Source: Nocardioidaceae bacterium
GTDB taxonomy: Bacteria > Actinomycetota > Actinomycetes > Propionibacteriales > Nocardioidaceae
Reading direction: 5' to 3'
Assembly: GCA_017744365.1 (NCBI GenBank)
Contig: JAGIBL010000010.1
Coordinates: forward strand, 48,416-112,415
Length of the DNA stretch: 64,000 nucleotides
In this document: one piece after another, positions 25,428-35,552 of the stretch
Layout of the letters: each line of letters starts with the position of its first letter
How positions within the stretch are numbered: the first letter of the stretch is position 1
Translations under genes and position numbers: made by a program
The notes under the pieces: model-generated
Databases searched by the model: none
What the model saw: only the letters and a program-made list of their open reading frames with translations
Told to the model about the DNA's origin: nothing

Positions 25428-27077
25428 TCAGTCCTCGTGTCCGTCGAGCTCACGTTTCAGGATCTTCCCGGTGGCGTTGCGCGGCAGCTCGTCGACGAAG
25501 ACGATGTCGCGCGGCACCTTGTACCGAGCCAGATTCTCCTTCACGTGCTCCCGGAGCTCGTCGGCGGTCACCCCCGAACCCTCGGTCAGCACCACGAACG
25601 CGCGCAGCCGGGCGCCGAACTCGGCATCCTCGACACCGATGGCGGCCACCTCGACGACGCTCTCGTGCCGGGCCAGGCAGTCCTCGACCTCGGCCGGGAA
25701 GACGTTCTCGCCGCCGGAGACGATCATCTCGTCGTCGCGCCCCTCGACGAACAGCCGGCCGTCGGCGTCGAAGCGGCCCACGTCGCCGGAGCTGAGCAGC
25801 CCGCCGACGCTCTCCTTGTGGCCGCCGCCGGTGTAGCCCTCGAAGAGCATCGAGTTGCCGACGAAGATCCGTCCGGTCTGCCCGGTGGGCACCTCACGAC
25901 CGGCCTCGTCGAGGATCTTGACCACCGTCATCACCGGCGGCTTGCCCGCGGTCCCGGGCGCGGCGCGCATGTCCTCGGGCCGGGCCACGCTCGCCCAGGC
26001 CACCTCGGTGGAGCCGTAGATGTTGAACAGGGTGTCCCCGAACCGGTCCATCCACTCGGTCGCCAGGTCGCCGGGCAGCGCGGACCCGCTGGCCGCGACC
26101 ACCTCGACGCGGGACAGGTCGTAGCGACCCAGCGTCGCGGCCGGCAGCGCGAGGATCCGCTGCAGCATCACCGGGATCACCACGAACACCTCGCAGCGCT
26201 CCTCGACCAGCGTGCGCAGGGACGACTCCGGGTCGAACCGGCGGGTGAGCACGACGGTGTTGCCGAGCAGCATCGCCAGGCTCAGGTGCGCGAAGCCCCA
26301 GGTGTGGAACAGCGGCGCGGCGATGTGCATCCGCCGTCCGGCGCGCAGCGGGATCCGGTCCAGGAAGGCGACCGCGGCCTCCAGGTTGCCGCCGCCGCGA
26401 GGTGCGCCCTTGGGGGTGCCGGTGGTGCCCGAGGTCAGGATCACGGTGCGGCCGACGGCTCTCGGCGGCGTACGACGGGCGCGAGATCCGGCCCGGACCA
26501 GGTTCTCGGTGCTGTCCGCGTCGCGAAAGGCCGACGCCGCCCCGTCGGTCCAGCAGAGGATCCGGGGCACGTCCACGCCGGCGCGGTCGACCAGGTCGGC
26601 GAACTCCTCGTCGTGGACGACCAGGCGGACGTTCTCGCGGGCGCACACCTCCCCCAGCTGGGGCGCGGCGAACGCGGTGTTGAGCAGCAGCACGTCGGCA
26701 CCGAGCTTGGCGATCGCCAGGGCGGCGTCCAGGAAGCCGCGGTGGTTGCGGGCCAGCAGCGCGACGGCGTCGCCCTCGCCGACACCGCGCCGGGCCAGCT
26801 CGTCGGCCAGCGCGTTGCTGCGCTCGTCGATCTCGCGGAAGGTGAGCGAGCCGCGCTCGTCGACCAGGCCGGTGCGCTCGGGGAACCGGATCGCCACCGA
26901 GGCGAAGCCGCCGGCCAGGCCCATCCCCCAGCCCTGCAGCGTGCGGACCAGGCCGGCCAGGGTGAGCGGTCCGAAGGGCCGGATCACGCCGGTGCGGGTC
27001 AGCACCGCCACCGCGGTCGCCGTCGTACGCGCTTCCCCGACGGCTCGCCCGGCGAGCCGCGCCCCGAAGCGGATCAC
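25428..27077 (-). CDS. Acyl-CoA synthetase (AMP-forming)
   Basis: 549 aa, ANL family. Motifs: VILTSGTTGTPKGAPRGGG (phosphate loop), FNIYGSTEVAWASV, GLLSSGDVGRFDADGRLFVEGRDDEMIVSGGENVFPAE and the C-terminal lysine in NATGKILKREL. It forms acyl-CoA from an unknown acid and is related to mycobacterial FadD proteins. The DUF3052 gene lies 1 nt upstream, so the three genes (DUF3052, ligase, peroxiredoxin) form one unit. Confidence 0.9.
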   Translation of the reverse strand: MIRFGARLAGRAVGEARTTATAVAVLTRTGVIRPFGPLTLAGLVRTLQGWGMGLAGGFASVAIRFPERTGLVDERGSLTFREIDERSNALADELARRGVGEGDAVALLARNHRGFLDAALAIAKLGADVLLLNTAFAAPQLGEVCARENVRLVVHDEEFADLVDRAGVDVPRILCWTDGAASAFRDADSTENLVRAGSRARRTPPRAVGRTVILTSGTTGTPKGAPRGGGNLEAAVAFLDRIPLRAGRRMHIAAPLFHTWGFAHLSLAMLLGNTVVLTRRFDPESSLRTLVEERCEVFVVIPVMLQRILALPAATLGRYDLSRVEVVAASGSALPGDLATEWMDRFGDTLFNIYGSTEVAWASVARPEDMRAAPGTAGKPPVMTVVKILDEAGREVPTGQTGRIFVGNSMLFEGYTGGGHKESVGGLLSSGDVGRFDADGRLFVEGRDDEMIVSGGENVFPAEVEDCLARHESVVEVAAIGVEDAEFGARLRAFVVLTEGSGVTADELREHVKENLARYKVPRDIVFVDELPRNATGKILKRELDGHED

Positions 27078-27078
27078 G

Positions 27079-27504
27079 TCAGGCAGGGCGGCCCTTGGGA
27101 GCGACGAGCTTGGTCGCGGCCCAGTCGGGGCTGACCGAGATGGTCGTCGTGGTCGACAGCCCGGCGATCGGGGCGGCCTCGGCCACCTCGGCGGCGTCCA
27201 CGGCGTTCGCGCGGCCGACCTTCGGGGCGATCAGCCAGACGGCACCGCCGCCGACCAGGTCGGTCAGCGAGTCGACCAGTGCGTCGACCAGGTCGCCGTC
27301 GCCGTCGCGCCACCACAGCAGCACCGCGTCGACCACGTCGCCGTAGTCGCCGTCGACCATGTCGGCGTCGATCGCGTCCTCGACGGCGACCCGGACAGTG
27401 TCGTCGACGTCCTCGTCCCAGCCGAGCTCCTGCACGACCATCCCGGGCTTCAGGCCCAGTCGGTCACCGACCAACTGGCTGGCGCCCCCTTCGGACGGGC
27501 TCAC
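27079..27504 (-). CDS. DUF3052 protein
   Basis: 141 aa from GTG 27504, preceded by GAGG at 7 nt; an ATG at 27531 lacks a ribosome site. The sequence SQLVGDRLGLKPGMVVQELGWDEDVDD, then VDAVLLWWRDGDGDLVDALVDSLTDL and GGGAVWLIAPKVGR matches the small actinobacterial DUF3052 family (Rv2239c-like). It is acidic and cytoplasmic with no known function. The family sits next to aceE across the phylum, as here, in divergent orientation. Confidence 0.9.
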   Translation of the reverse strand: MSPSEGGASQLVGDRLGLKPGMVVQELGWDEDVDDTVRVAVEDAIDADMVDGDYGDVVDAVLLWWRDGDGDLVDALVDSLTDLVGGGAVWLIAPKVGRANAVDAAEVAEAAPIAGLSTTTTISVSPDWAATKLVAPKGRPA

Positions 27505-27691
27505 GTCACTGCCTCTTCTCGTGCTCGACATCTGCTGGCGGAGCCGCTCGGGTGGAGCGGCGTTGCCCAAGTTCAGCGGACTCGGCAGGCGGTGCGCAAG
27601 CCCATCGGTCCTCGGCGCGCCCCGCGCAGGGCCACATCCACGTACCCGCCGGTAGATTTCTTGCTCGCGACGGGCGTGCCAAGATGCAAAC

Positions 27692-30502
27692 GTGCCCGAG
27701 AACACAGACTCCGACGTACACGCTGAAGGAAGGCCGGCACCCGCGGCGCCCCCCGTCATCCATGAGGGGCTCCCGACCCAGCTGCCGGACATCGATCCCG
27801 ACGAGACCAACGACTGGATCGACTCCTTCGACTCGCTGATCGACGACCGCGGCCGCGAGCGCGCCCGGTACGTGATGCTGCGCCTGCTCGAGCGCGCGCG
27901 GCAGAAGCAGGTCGGCGTACCCGCCCTGCGCAGCACCGACTTCATCAACACCATCCCGCCGGACCGGGAGCCCTGGTTCCCCGGCGACGAGGACGTCGAG
28001 CGCCGGATCCGCGCCTTCATCCGCTGGAACGCGGCGGTGATGGTCTCCGACGCGAACCGGCCAGGTCTGGAAGTGGGCGGTCACATCGCCACCTACCAGT
28101 CCAGCGCCTCGCTGTACGAGGTCGGCTTCAACCACTTCTTCCGCGGCAAGGAGCACCCTGGCGGCGGCGACCAGATCTTCATCCAGGGGCACGCCTCCCC
28201 CGGCATCTACGCGCGCGCCTTCCTCGAGGGCCGGCTGACCGAGCAGCAGCTGCTCAACTTCCGCCAGGAGGTGCAGCACGGACCCCATGCCGGGCTCTCG
28301 TCGTACCCGCACCCCCGGCTGATGCCCGACTTCTGGGAGTTCCCCACGGTCTCGATGGGCCTGACCGGGATCAACTCGATCTACCAGGCGCGGTTCAACC
28401 GCTACCTGGCCAACCGCGGCATCAAGGACACCGCCGACCAGCGCGTATGGGCGTTCCTCGGCGACGGCGAGATGGCCGAGCCGGAGTCGCTGGGCGCGAT
28501 CCGGGTGGCCGCCCGCGAGGAGCTGGACAACCTCACCTGGGTCATCAACTGCAACCTGCAGCAGCTCGACGGGCCGGTGACCGGCAACGGCAAGATCATC
28601 CAGGAGCTGGAGGCCAACTTCCGCGGCGCCGGCTGGAACGTCATCAAGGTGATCTGGGGCCGCGACTGGGACGCGCTGCTGGCGCGCGACGTCGACGGCG
28701 TGCTGGTCAACAAGATGAACACCACCCCGGACGGCCAGTTCCAGACCTTCTCGGTCGAGGACGGCGCCTACAACCGCGAGTACTTCTTCGGACCGGACCC
28801 GCGGCTGCGCGCGATGGTCGAGCACATGTCCGACCGGCAGATCGAGAAGCTGCCGCGCGGCGGCCACGACTACCGCAAGGTGTACGCCGCCTTCGACGCC
28901 GCCACCAAGACGGTCGGGCAGCCCACGGTGATCCTGGCGCACACCATCAAGGGCTGGACGATCGACGCCCTGGAGGGCAAGAACGCCACCCACCAGATGA
29001 AGAAGCTCAAGCTCCCGGACCTGCTCAAGTTCCGCGACCGGCTCTACCTGCCGATGAGCGACAAGGAGATCAAGGACGCCTACGAGACCTCGGGCACGGC
29101 ACCGTTCTTCCACCCCGGCGCGGAGTCCCCCGAGATCGAGTACATGATGGAGCGGCGCCGCCAGCTGGGCGGCTCGCTGCCCAACCGCGTGGTCCGCGCC
29201 AAGCCGCTCAAGGTCCCCGGCGACGAGGTGTACGCCGAGCTGAAGGCCGGCTCGGGAAACAACAAGATCGCCACCACGATGGCCCTGGTCCGGCTGCTCA
29301 AGGACTGGATGAAGGACCCGGAGATCGGCAAGCGGATCGTGCCGATCGCCCCCGACGAGTACCGCACCTTCGGCATGGACTCGATGTTCCCGAGCGCCAA
29401 GGTCTACAACCCGGGCGGCCAGCAGTACGAGGCCGTGGACCGCAAGCTGCTGCTGAAGTGGAAGGAGGCGACCGACGGGCAGATGCTGCACGAGGGCATC
29501 TCCGAGGCGGGCGCGATGGCCTCGGCCACGGCGGCCGGGTCGGCGTACTCCACGCACGGCGAGGCGATGATCCCGTTCTACATCTTCTACTCGATGTTCG
29601 GGTTCCAGCGCACCGGTGACTCGGTCTGGGCGATGGCCGACCAGCTCGCGCGCGGCTTCCTCGTCGGGGCCACCGCCGGGCGGACGACGCTGACCGGCGA
29701 GGGCCTCCAGCACGCGGACGGGCACTCCCCGCTGCTGGCGGCGACCAACCCGGCCGTCGTGCACTACGACCCGGCGCACGCCCACGAGATCGCGCACATC
29801 ATGCAGGACGGGCTGCGCCGGATGTACACGGTCACCCCGGAGCACCCGCGCGGCGAGGACGTCATCTACTACGTGACCGTCTACAACGAGCCGGTCACCC
29901 AGCCCAAGGAGCCGGAGAACCTCGACGTCACCGGGCTGCTCAAGGGCGTCTACAAGTTCGCCGACGGCCCGGACCTGGGCGCGGACGCGCCGAAGGTGCA
30001 GCTGATGGCCTCCGGCGTCGGCTTCCCGTGGATCCTGCGCGCGCAGGAGCTGCTCGCCGAGGAGTGGGGCGTCAGCGCGGACCTGTGGTCGGTGACCTCG
30101 TGGAACGAGCTGGCCCGCGACGCCATCGCGACCGAGCGCGACCACCTGCGCAACCCGTCGGAGGCGCCGCGCACCCCGTTCGTGACCCAGCAGCTCGACG
30201 GTGCGCCGGGCCCGTTCGTGGCGGTCTCGGACTTCATGCGGGCGGTGCCGCTGCAGATCGCCCCGTGGGTGCCCGGTGACTTCCACGCGCTCGGCACGGA
30301 CGGCTTCGGCTTCGCCGACACCCGTCCGGCGGCGCGGCGGTTCTTCAACGTCGACGCCGAGTCCGTGGTGGTGCAGACGCTGCAGGCGCTGGCGGCGCGC
30401 GGCGAGGTCAAGCCCGAGGCGGTCACCGAGGCGTTCGCGAAGTACCGCATCGACGACCCGACCGCCGTCTCCGGGGTGGCCCAGGAGGGCGGCGACGCGT
30501 GA
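27692..30502 (+). CDS. aceE: Pyruvate dehydrogenase E1 component, homodimeric
   Basis: 936 aa, GTG start. It decarboxylates pyruvate with thiamine diphosphate and passes the acetyl group to the lipoyl E2. The AceE pattern runs from end to end: [42 protein letters not shown], the ThDP motif from [14 protein letters not shown] to [11 protein letters not shown], and [18 protein letters not shown] near residue 670. It feeds acetyl-CoA to the fatty acid genes just downstream. A small membrane-protein gene overlaps its stop (GTGA). Confidence 0.97.
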   Translation: MPENTDSDVHAEGRPAPAAPPVIHEGLPTQLPDIDPDETNDWIDSFDSLIDDRGRERARYVMLRLLERARQKQVGVPALRSTDFINTIPPDREPWFPGDEDVERRIRAFIRWNAAVMVSDANRPGLEVGGHIATYQSSASLYEVGFNHFFRGKEHPGGGDQIFIQGHASPGIYARAFLEGRLTEQQLLNFRQEVQHGPHAGLSSYPHPRLMPDFWEFPTVSMGLTGINSIYQARFNRYLANRGIKDTADQRVWAFLGDGEMAEPESLGAIRVAAREELDNLTWVINCNLQQLDGPVTGNGKIIQELEANFRGAGWNVIKVIWGRDWDALLARDVDGVLVNKMNTTPDGQFQTFSVEDGAYNREYFFGPDPRLRAMVEHMSDRQIEKLPRGGHDYRKVYAAFDAATKTVGQPTVILAHTIKGWTIDALEGKNATHQMKKLKLPDLLKFRDRLYLPMSDKEIKDAYETSGTAPFFHPGAESPEIEYMMERRRQLGGSLPNRVVRAKPLKVPGDEVYAELKAGSGNNKIATTMALVRLLKDWMKDPEIGKRIVPIAPDEYRTFGMDSMFPSAKVYNPGGQQYEAVDRKLLLKWKEATDGQMLHEGISEAGAMASATAAGSAYSTHGEAMIPFYIFYSMFGFQRTGDSVWAMADQLARGFLVGATAGRTTLTGEGLQHADGHSPLLAATNPAVVHYDPAHAHEIAHIMQDGLRRMYTVTPEHPRGEDVIYYVTVYNEPVTQPKEPENLDVTGLLKGVYKFADGPDLGADAPKVQLMASGVGFPWILRAQELLAEEWGVSADLWSVTSWNELARDAIATERDHLRNPSEAPRTPFVTQQLDGAPGPFVAVSDFMRAVPLQIAPWVPGDFHALGTDGFGFADTRPAARRFFNVDAESVVVQTLQALAARGEVKPEAVTEAFAKYRIDDPTAVSGVAQEGGDA

Positions 30503-30735
30503 GCCCGCGGCTGGCGCACGCCGTACGGCGGTCGTGGGTGTGGTTCGCCGGGGTGCTGGTCTTCGTGCTGCTCAGCATCCCGGCGATCTTCGACCTGGAG
30601 TCGCTGTTCCGCGGGCTGGCCGTGATCTGCGGCCTGCTCGGCCTGACGACCGCGACCTACACGTACGCGGAGGTCAGGCGATCGGACGGTGTCACGCGAT
30701 CGGCACGGCGCGGGCCAGATGAAGCTGCTCCGTGA
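30499..30735 (+). CDS. Small two-helix membrane protein
   Basis: 78 aa, GTG overlapping the aceE stop by 4 nt. Two hydrophobic segments ([20 protein letters not shown] and [21 protein letters not shown]) and a basic, Arg-rich C-terminal tail. No family recognised. Its 3' end overlaps the convergent hydrolase by 44 bp, so the tail may be shorter in use. Coupling to aceE suggests co-expression only. Confidence 0.6.
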   Translation: MSPRLAHAVRRSWVWFAGVLVFVLLSIPAIFDLESLFRGLAVICGLLGLTTATYTYAEVRRSDGVTRSARRGPDEAAP

Positions 30736-31663
30736 CCGGTTCCAGGGGCCCGTTGCGAAGCAGCTGACGCCACCGGCCCCGGTGGTAGGAGGCCGGCTGG
30801 GTGGACCGGACGAAGTCGTTGACCACCTTGACGAACCGCTCCGGGTGGTCCTTGTGCGGGAAGTGGCCGGAGTTGCCGAGCACCTCGACCTGGGCGCCCG
30901 GGGCGATCATGGCGGCGGTCTCGGCGTGCTTGACCGGGATCACCTTGTCCTCGGTACCCCAGACGACCAGCATCGGCATCGCCTGGGTCAGGTACGCCCG
31001 GTCGACCATGGTGACGATCTGGCCCCGTACGTCGACCACGGCTCGGACCACGTGCGCGATCGCGCGCCGGGCCCGCGGGTCCTTGAACGACTCGTAGATG
31101 TCGGCGACCTCGTCGAGGTCGTGGGTGATCGCCAGGCCCGAGCGGGACAGCGCGCGCAGGCCGGCCCGGCCGAGGTGACGCACACCGGGCAGGGTGAGCG
31201 CGCCCATCACCTGGTGGAAGCCGGGCAGCGAGACCGCGCGGATCATCGGGGTGACCTCGGGACCCAGGCCGCCGGGCGCGACCAGCACCATCCGCTCGGT
31301 GCGCTCGGGGAACTGGTAGGCGAACTGCATCGCGACGCCCCCGCCGAGGCTGTGCCCCACGACGGTCACCTTGTCGATGCCGAGCACCGTGAGCAGGTCG
31401 CGCATCCCGTTGGCGTAGCCGCCCACCGAGTAGTCCGCGCGCGGCTTGGCGCTCTGGCCGTGACCGAGCAGGTCCGGGGCGATGACGGTGTACTTCTTGG
31501 CGAGCTTGCCCAGCACCGGCAGCCAGGTCGTGTGGTCGCAGCCCAGCCCGTGCAGCAGCAGGATCGCCGGAGCCGTGCCGACCTCCGGGCCCGCCTTGAC
31601 GAACGCGCGCTCGTGACCGTGGACGGTGATCCTCTGGACCTCGAGATCCGTCGTCGCCACCAC
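30692..31663 (-). CDS. Alpha/beta hydrolase
   Basis: 323 aa. Canonical fold features: oxyanion HG in ILLLHGLGCDHTTW, nucleophile elbow VVGHSLGGGVAMQFAY, acid in VVWGTEDKVIPV and His in LGNSGHFPHKDHPERF. It resembles the lipase/haloalkane-type hydrolases of actinobacteria; substrate unknown. It is divergent from the PucR-type regulator gene. Confidence 0.9.
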   Translation of the reverse strand: MVATTDLEVQRITVHGHERAFVKAGPEVGTAPAILLLHGLGCDHTTWLPVLGKLAKKYTVIAPDLLGHGQSAKPRADYSVGGYANGMRDLLTVLGIDKVTVVGHSLGGGVAMQFAYQFPERTERMVLVAPGGLGPEVTPMIRAVSLPGFHQVMGALTLPGVRHLGRAGLRALSRSGLAITHDLDEVADIYESFKDPRARRAIAHVVRAVVDVRGQIVTMVDRAYLTQAMPMLVVWGTEDKVIPVKHAETAAMIAPGAQVEVLGNSGHFPHKDHPERFVKVVNDFVRSTQPASYHRGRWRQLLRNGPLEPVTEQLHLARAVPIA

Positions 31664-31800
31664 AACCCCCTCGTCGTCGGCCCCACCCCAGGCCGTCCCC
31701 GGCGATCGCCGAAGTTTGAGCAGTCAACCAGACACCGGCGCGGGACACGCCGAACGAGGTCGGGATCACCCGAAAATGTGACCTATGGGGTGGGTGTGAC

Positions 31801-32955
31801 GTGACCAGGACCAGAGCGCAGATCGCGCAGCGGCTCAGCCGGGCCAGCGGGGCGCTCTCCACGGCCGCCCTGGGCCGGATGGAGACCGACATGCCGTGGG
31901 TCACCGAGCTGCCCGCCGAGGACCGGTCCTGGATCGGGCTGATCGTGCAGGCCGGCATCAAGTCGTTCATCGACTGGTACCGGCACCCGGAGTCCACCCC
32001 GACGATCCGGGCCGAGGTCTTCGGCGTGGCGCCGCGCGAGATGGCCGGCGAGATCACCTTGGAGCAGACCGTGGCGATGGTCCGGCTCTCGGTCGTCGTG
32101 GTCGACGAGAACCTCGACGACGTGCTCGGGTCGGACGCGGAGAGCGTGCGCTCGGCGCTGAACCGGTACGCCCGCGAGGTCGCCTTCGCCACCGCGGAGG
32201 TCTACGCGCGCGCGGCCGAGCAGCGCGGTGCGTGGGACGCCCGGCTGGAGGCCCTGGTGGTCGACTCGCTGCTGCGCGGCGAGGGTGAGGACACGGTGCT
32301 CTCCCGCGCGGGGGCACTCGGCTGGGACGGGTCGGGCAAGGTGCTGGCGATGACCGGTCACCTGGGTCCCGGCTCTCCCACGAGTGCGATGGACGACGTA
32401 CGGCGGATCGCGGGCGAGCACCGGCTGGACTGCCTCTGCGCCGTCCAGGGCGACCGGATGGTGGTCGTGCTCGGTGGCGTCGACCAGCGCGGCCGGCCCG
32501 CGACCAGCGTGGCCGCCGCGTTCGCCGACGGACCGGTGGTGGTCGGCCCGGTGGTCGGCTCGCTGACCGAGGCGCGGCACTCCGCGGCCGCCGCCCTCGC
32601 CGGGCTCCGGGTGGCCCACGGCTGGGCCGGCGCCCCTCGCCCGGTGCACGCCGACGACCTGCTCCCCGAGCGGGCACTGGCCGGCGAGCGCGAGGCCCGG
32701 CTGGCTCTGGTCGAGCAGGTACACCGGCCGCTGGCCGAGTCCGGTGGCGCGATCCTGGAGACCGTCGAGTCCTACCTCGGGCACGGCTCCTCGATCGAGG
32801 CGACCGCGCGGGCGTTGTTCGTGCACGCCAACACCGTCCGGTACCGGTTGCGCCGGGCCGCCGAGATCAGCGGGTTGTCGGCCTCGGACGCCCGGGATTC
32901 ATACACGCTTCGGATCGCGCTCACCTTGGGTCGCCTCGACGGCGTGGATTTGTAG
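31801..32955 (+). CDS. fasR: PucR-family transcriptional regulator of the fatty acid cluster (FasR-like)
   Basis: 384 aa, GTG start. The C-terminal PucR helix-turn-helix is clear: ILETVESYLGHGSSIEATARALFVHANTVRYRLRRAAEISGL, about residues 318-360. The central part is a GGDEF-like ligand region. A homologue occupies the same place before fabD in mycobacteria (Rv2242), and in Streptomyces coelicolor FasR activates the fabD operon. The assignment rests on architecture and position. A 19-bp palindrome spans its stop codon. Confidence 0.85.
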   Translation: MTRTRAQIAQRLSRASGALSTAALGRMETDMPWVTELPAEDRSWIGLIVQAGIKSFIDWYRHPESTPTIRAEVFGVAPREMAGEITLEQTVAMVRLSVVVVDENLDDVLGSDAESVRSALNRYAREVAFATAEVYARAAEQRGAWDARLEALVVDSLLRGEGEDTVLSRAGALGWDGSGKVLAMTGHLGPGSPTSAMDDVRRIAGEHRLDCLCAVQGDRMVVVLGGVDQRGRPATSVAAAFADGPVVVGPVVGSLTEARHSAAAALAGLRVAHGWAGAPRPVHADDLLPERALAGEREARLALVEQVHRPLAESGGAILETVESYLGHGSSIEATARALFVHANTVRYRLRRAAEISGLSASDARDSYTLRIALTLGRLDGVDL

Positions 32956-32967
32956 GTTTCCTACAAA
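32949..32967. promoter_or_regulatory. Palindrome upstream of fabD, candidate FasR operator
   Basis: TTTGTAGG-TTT-CCTACAAA is a perfect 8-bp inverted repeat containing the regulator's TAG stop (32953-32955) and lying 66 bp before the fabD GTG. It is AT-rich against a GC-rich background. As RNA it could also form a hairpin, but no U-run follows. Confidence 0.55.
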
Positions 32968-33033
32968 GTCGCAGTCGCCCTTTTCGTACGCTGCGGAGAC
33001 GTGCTCACGTCGTGGGTCAGGGACAGTTGAGGG

Positions 33034-34218
33034 GTGCTGATCATCGTCGCCCCCGGGCAGGGGGCCCAGACCCCCGGTTTCCTCGAGCCCTGGCTGGAGG
33101 ACCCCCAGTTCGCCGGACGCCTCGACTGGCTCTCGGCGGTCGCCGGGCTGGACCTGGCGCACTACGGCACCAAGGCCGACGCCGACACCATCCGGGACAC
33201 CGCGGTGGCGCAGCCGCTGCTGGTCGCCTCCGGGCTGGTCGCGGCGCTGGCCCTCTTCCCGCACCCGGCCGACGCGTTCGGCAAGATCGGCGCCGTCGCC
33301 GGCCACAGCGTCGGCGAGCTCGCCGCCGCGGCGGGCGCCCGGGCGATCACCGCGGAGCAGGCGATGGTGCTCGTCCGCGAGCGGGGCAAGGCGATGGCTC
33401 ACGCAGCCGCCGCCACTCCGACCGGGATGACCGCCGTGCTCGGCGGCGACCCCGAGGAGGTCCAGGCGGTGCTCGCGCAGCACGGCCTGGTCGCCGCGAA
33501 CGTCAACGCCGCCGGCCAGGTGGTCGCGGCCGGCACGCTGGAGCAGCTGGCCGCGCTCGCCGACAACCCGCCCGCCAAGGCCCGGCTGATGCCGCTGCAG
33601 GTGGCCGGCGCCTTCCACACCGAGCACATGCGCCCGGCGGTCGACGTGCTCGGCCACCTGGCCCGCTCGGTCTCCGTGCACGACCCGCGCACCCCCGTGA
33701 TCTCCAACGCCGACGGCCGGGTGCTGCACAGCGGCACCGAGGTCCTCAAGCGGATCGTCAGCCAGGTGGCCAACCCGGTGCGCTGGGACCTGTGCCTGGA
33801 GACCATGCGGGACCTGGGGGTCACCGGAATCCTGGAGATGCCCCCGGCCGGCACCCTGACCAACATCGCCAAGCGAGCCCTGCCCGGCGTCGAGACCTTC
33901 GCGCTCAAGACCCCGGACCAGCTCGACGAGGCCCGGATGTTCGTCGACAAGCACGGCACCCCCTCGACCATCGACACCAGCCCGACCTGGCGGCTGCTGG
34001 TCGCCCCGACCAAGGGCACCTTCGTGCGCGAGGCTGGCGAGGAGGGCGACACGCTCGCCCCGGCCAGCAAGGTCGGCGTGGTCCGCTCCACCCGCGACGA
34101 GACCGCGGTGACCGCCCCGCACGGCGGCACCATCGTCGAGTGGCTGGTCGAGGACGGCGACCTCGTCTCGCCGGGCCAGCCGCTGGTCCGGCTGCACCCC
34201 GAGGCCGTGCCGGCGTGA
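33034..34218 (+). CDS. fabD: Malonyl-CoA:ACP transacylase with C-terminal biotinyl-like domain
   Basis: 394 aa, longer than the usual 300-320. Residues 1-305 are FabD: APGQGAQTPG, catalytic Ser 92 in GHSVGEL, VRERGKAM and the catalytic His in GAFHTEHM. Residues about 315-392 look like a biotinyl/lipoyl carrier fold (APHGGTIVEWLVEDGDLVSPGQPLVRL), but the position of the biotinylated MKM is TRDET, with no Lys. The extension is thus probably structural or a docking domain. It is first gene of the fab operon; fabH overlaps its stop (GTGA). Confidence 0.93.
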   Translation: MLIIVAPGQGAQTPGFLEPWLEDPQFAGRLDWLSAVAGLDLAHYGTKADADTIRDTAVAQPLLVASGLVAALALFPHPADAFGKIGAVAGHSVGELAAAAGARAITAEQAMVLVRERGKAMAHAAAATPTGMTAVLGGDPEEVQAVLAQHGLVAANVNAAGQVVAAGTLEQLAALADNPPAKARLMPLQVAGAFHTEHMRPAVDVLGHLARSVSVHDPRTPVISNADGRVLHSGTEVLKRIVSQVANPVRWDLCLETMRDLGVTGILEMPPAGTLTNIAKRALPGVETFALKTPDQLDEARMFVDKHGTPSTIDTSPTWRLLVAPTKGTFVREAGEEGDTLAPASKVGVVRSTRDETAVTAPHGGTIVEWLVEDGDLVSPGQPLVRLHPEAVPA

Positions 34219-35222
34219 GCACCCCCACCTGGTCGATGCCGGCGACGTCACCGCACGCGGCCATCCTCGGCCTGGGCGTCGACCGCGCCAAGCGCGTGGT
34301 GCCGAATGCCGACCTGGTCGCGGCGATCGACTCCAGCGACGAGTGGATCCAGCAGCGCACGGGGATCAAGGAGCGCCGCTGGCTCGGGCCGGGCGAGACC
34401 CTGGAGTCGCTGGCGCTGGCCGCCTCGCAGCGGGCGATCGCGAGTTCCGGCATCGAGGCCGCCCAGATCGACGCGATCGTGGTGGCCACCTGCACGCATA
34501 CCCTGCAGACCCCCGCGCTGGCCGCCAAGCTGGCCCACCTGCTCGGCACCCAGGCCCCGGCCGCCTTCGACATCTCCGCCGCCTGCGCCGGCTTCTGCCA
34601 CGCGGTCGGGCTGGCCTCGGACATGGTCCGCTCCGGCACCTCGCGCTACGTGCTCGTGGTCGGCGCCGAGGCGCTCTCTCGGGTGACCAGCAAGACCGAC
34701 CGCGGCACCGCGTTCATCTTCGGCGACGGCGCCGGCGCGGTCGTCGTCGGCCCTTCCGAAGTTCCCGGCATCGGCCCGGTGGTGTGGGGTTCCGACGGCG
34801 AGCAGTTCGACGCCATCCGCCAGACGGTCGACTGGGTCGAGGCGCACGAGAACCAGGACCCGGAGCTGCCCTACATCGCCATGGACGGGCCCGCGGTCTT
34901 CCGGTGGGCGTCGTACGAGATGGCGAAGATCGCCCAGGCCACCCTGGACCGCACCGGCATCCGCGCCGACCAGCTCGACCTGTTCGTGCCGCACCAGGCC
35001 AACATGCGCATCATCGACGCGATGGCGCGGGCGATGAAGCTGCCCGAGCACGTCCGGATCGCCCGGGACATCGCCACCCAGGGCAACACCTCGGCGGCCT
35101 CGATCCCGCTGGCGCTGGCCCGCATGTACGACGAGGGCACCGCGAAGAGCGGCGACCTGGCGCTGCTGATCGCGTTCGGCGCTGGCCTGTCGTACGCCGC
35201 GCAGGTCGTCCGCGTCCCCTGA
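34215..35222 (+). CDS. fabH: 3-oxoacyl-ACP synthase III
   Basis: 335 aa, GTG overlapping the fabD stop. It starts fatty acid synthesis by condensing an acyl-CoA with malonyl-ACP. The triad is present: Cys 124 in FDISAACAGFCHA, His in FVPHQANMRI and Asn in ATQGNTSAASIPLAL. The CoA-binding region begins DEWIQQRTGIKERRW. Its place between fabD and acpP matches Streptomyces order, unlike mycobacteria. Confidence 0.96.
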   Translation: MSTPTWSMPATSPHAAILGLGVDRAKRVVPNADLVAAIDSSDEWIQQRTGIKERRWLGPGETLESLALAASQRAIASSGIEAAQIDAIVVATCTHTLQTPALAAKLAHLLGTQAPAAFDISAACAGFCHAVGLASDMVRSGTSRYVLVVGAEALSRVTSKTDRGTAFIFGDGAGAVVVGPSEVPGIGPVVWGSDGEQFDAIRQTVDWVEAHENQDPELPYIAMDGPAVFRWASYEMAKIAQATLDRTGIRADQLDLFVPHQANMRIIDAMARAMKLPEHVRIARDIATQGNTSAASIPLALARMYDEGTAKSGDLALLIAFGAGLSYAAQVVRVP

Positions 35223-35271
35223 TTTTCACCAGCAACAACCCGGTATCACCCATCACGAGAGGAACACCAGC

Positions 35272-35520
35272 ATGGCCACCACCGAAGAGATCCGCGCCGA
35301 CCTCGCGGAGATCGTCAACGAGGTCACCGGCATCCCCGCCGCCGACGTCCAGCTCGAGAAGTCGTTCACCGACGACCTCGACGTGGACTCGCTGTCGATG
35401 GTGGAGGTCGTCGTGGCCGCCGAGGAGAAGTTCTCCGTGCGCATCCCCGACGACGAGGTCAAGAACCTCAAGACCGTCGGCGACGCGGTCAGCTACATCG
35501 AGAAGGCCCAGGCGGCCTGA
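35272..35520 (+). CDS. acpP: Acyl carrier protein
   Basis: 82 aa, acidic, four-helix ACP. The phosphopantetheine attachment serine is residue 40 in DDLDVDSLSMVEV. A GAGAGGAACACC precedes the ATG. It carries intermediates between FabD, FabH and FabF, encoded on either side. Confidence 0.97.
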   Translation: MATTEEIRADLAEIVNEVTGIPAADVQLEKSFTDDLDVDSLSMVEVVVAAEEKFSVRIPDDEVKNLKTVGDAVSYIEKAQAA

Positions 35521-35552
35521 CCCACCCCTTCCCTGCCTGAAGGAGCATCAAG

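Noticed and set aside
27506..30286. Minus-strand ORF of 926 codons opposite aceE
   Set aside because: Complete shadow of aceE, with low-complexity Val/Arg/Asp text.
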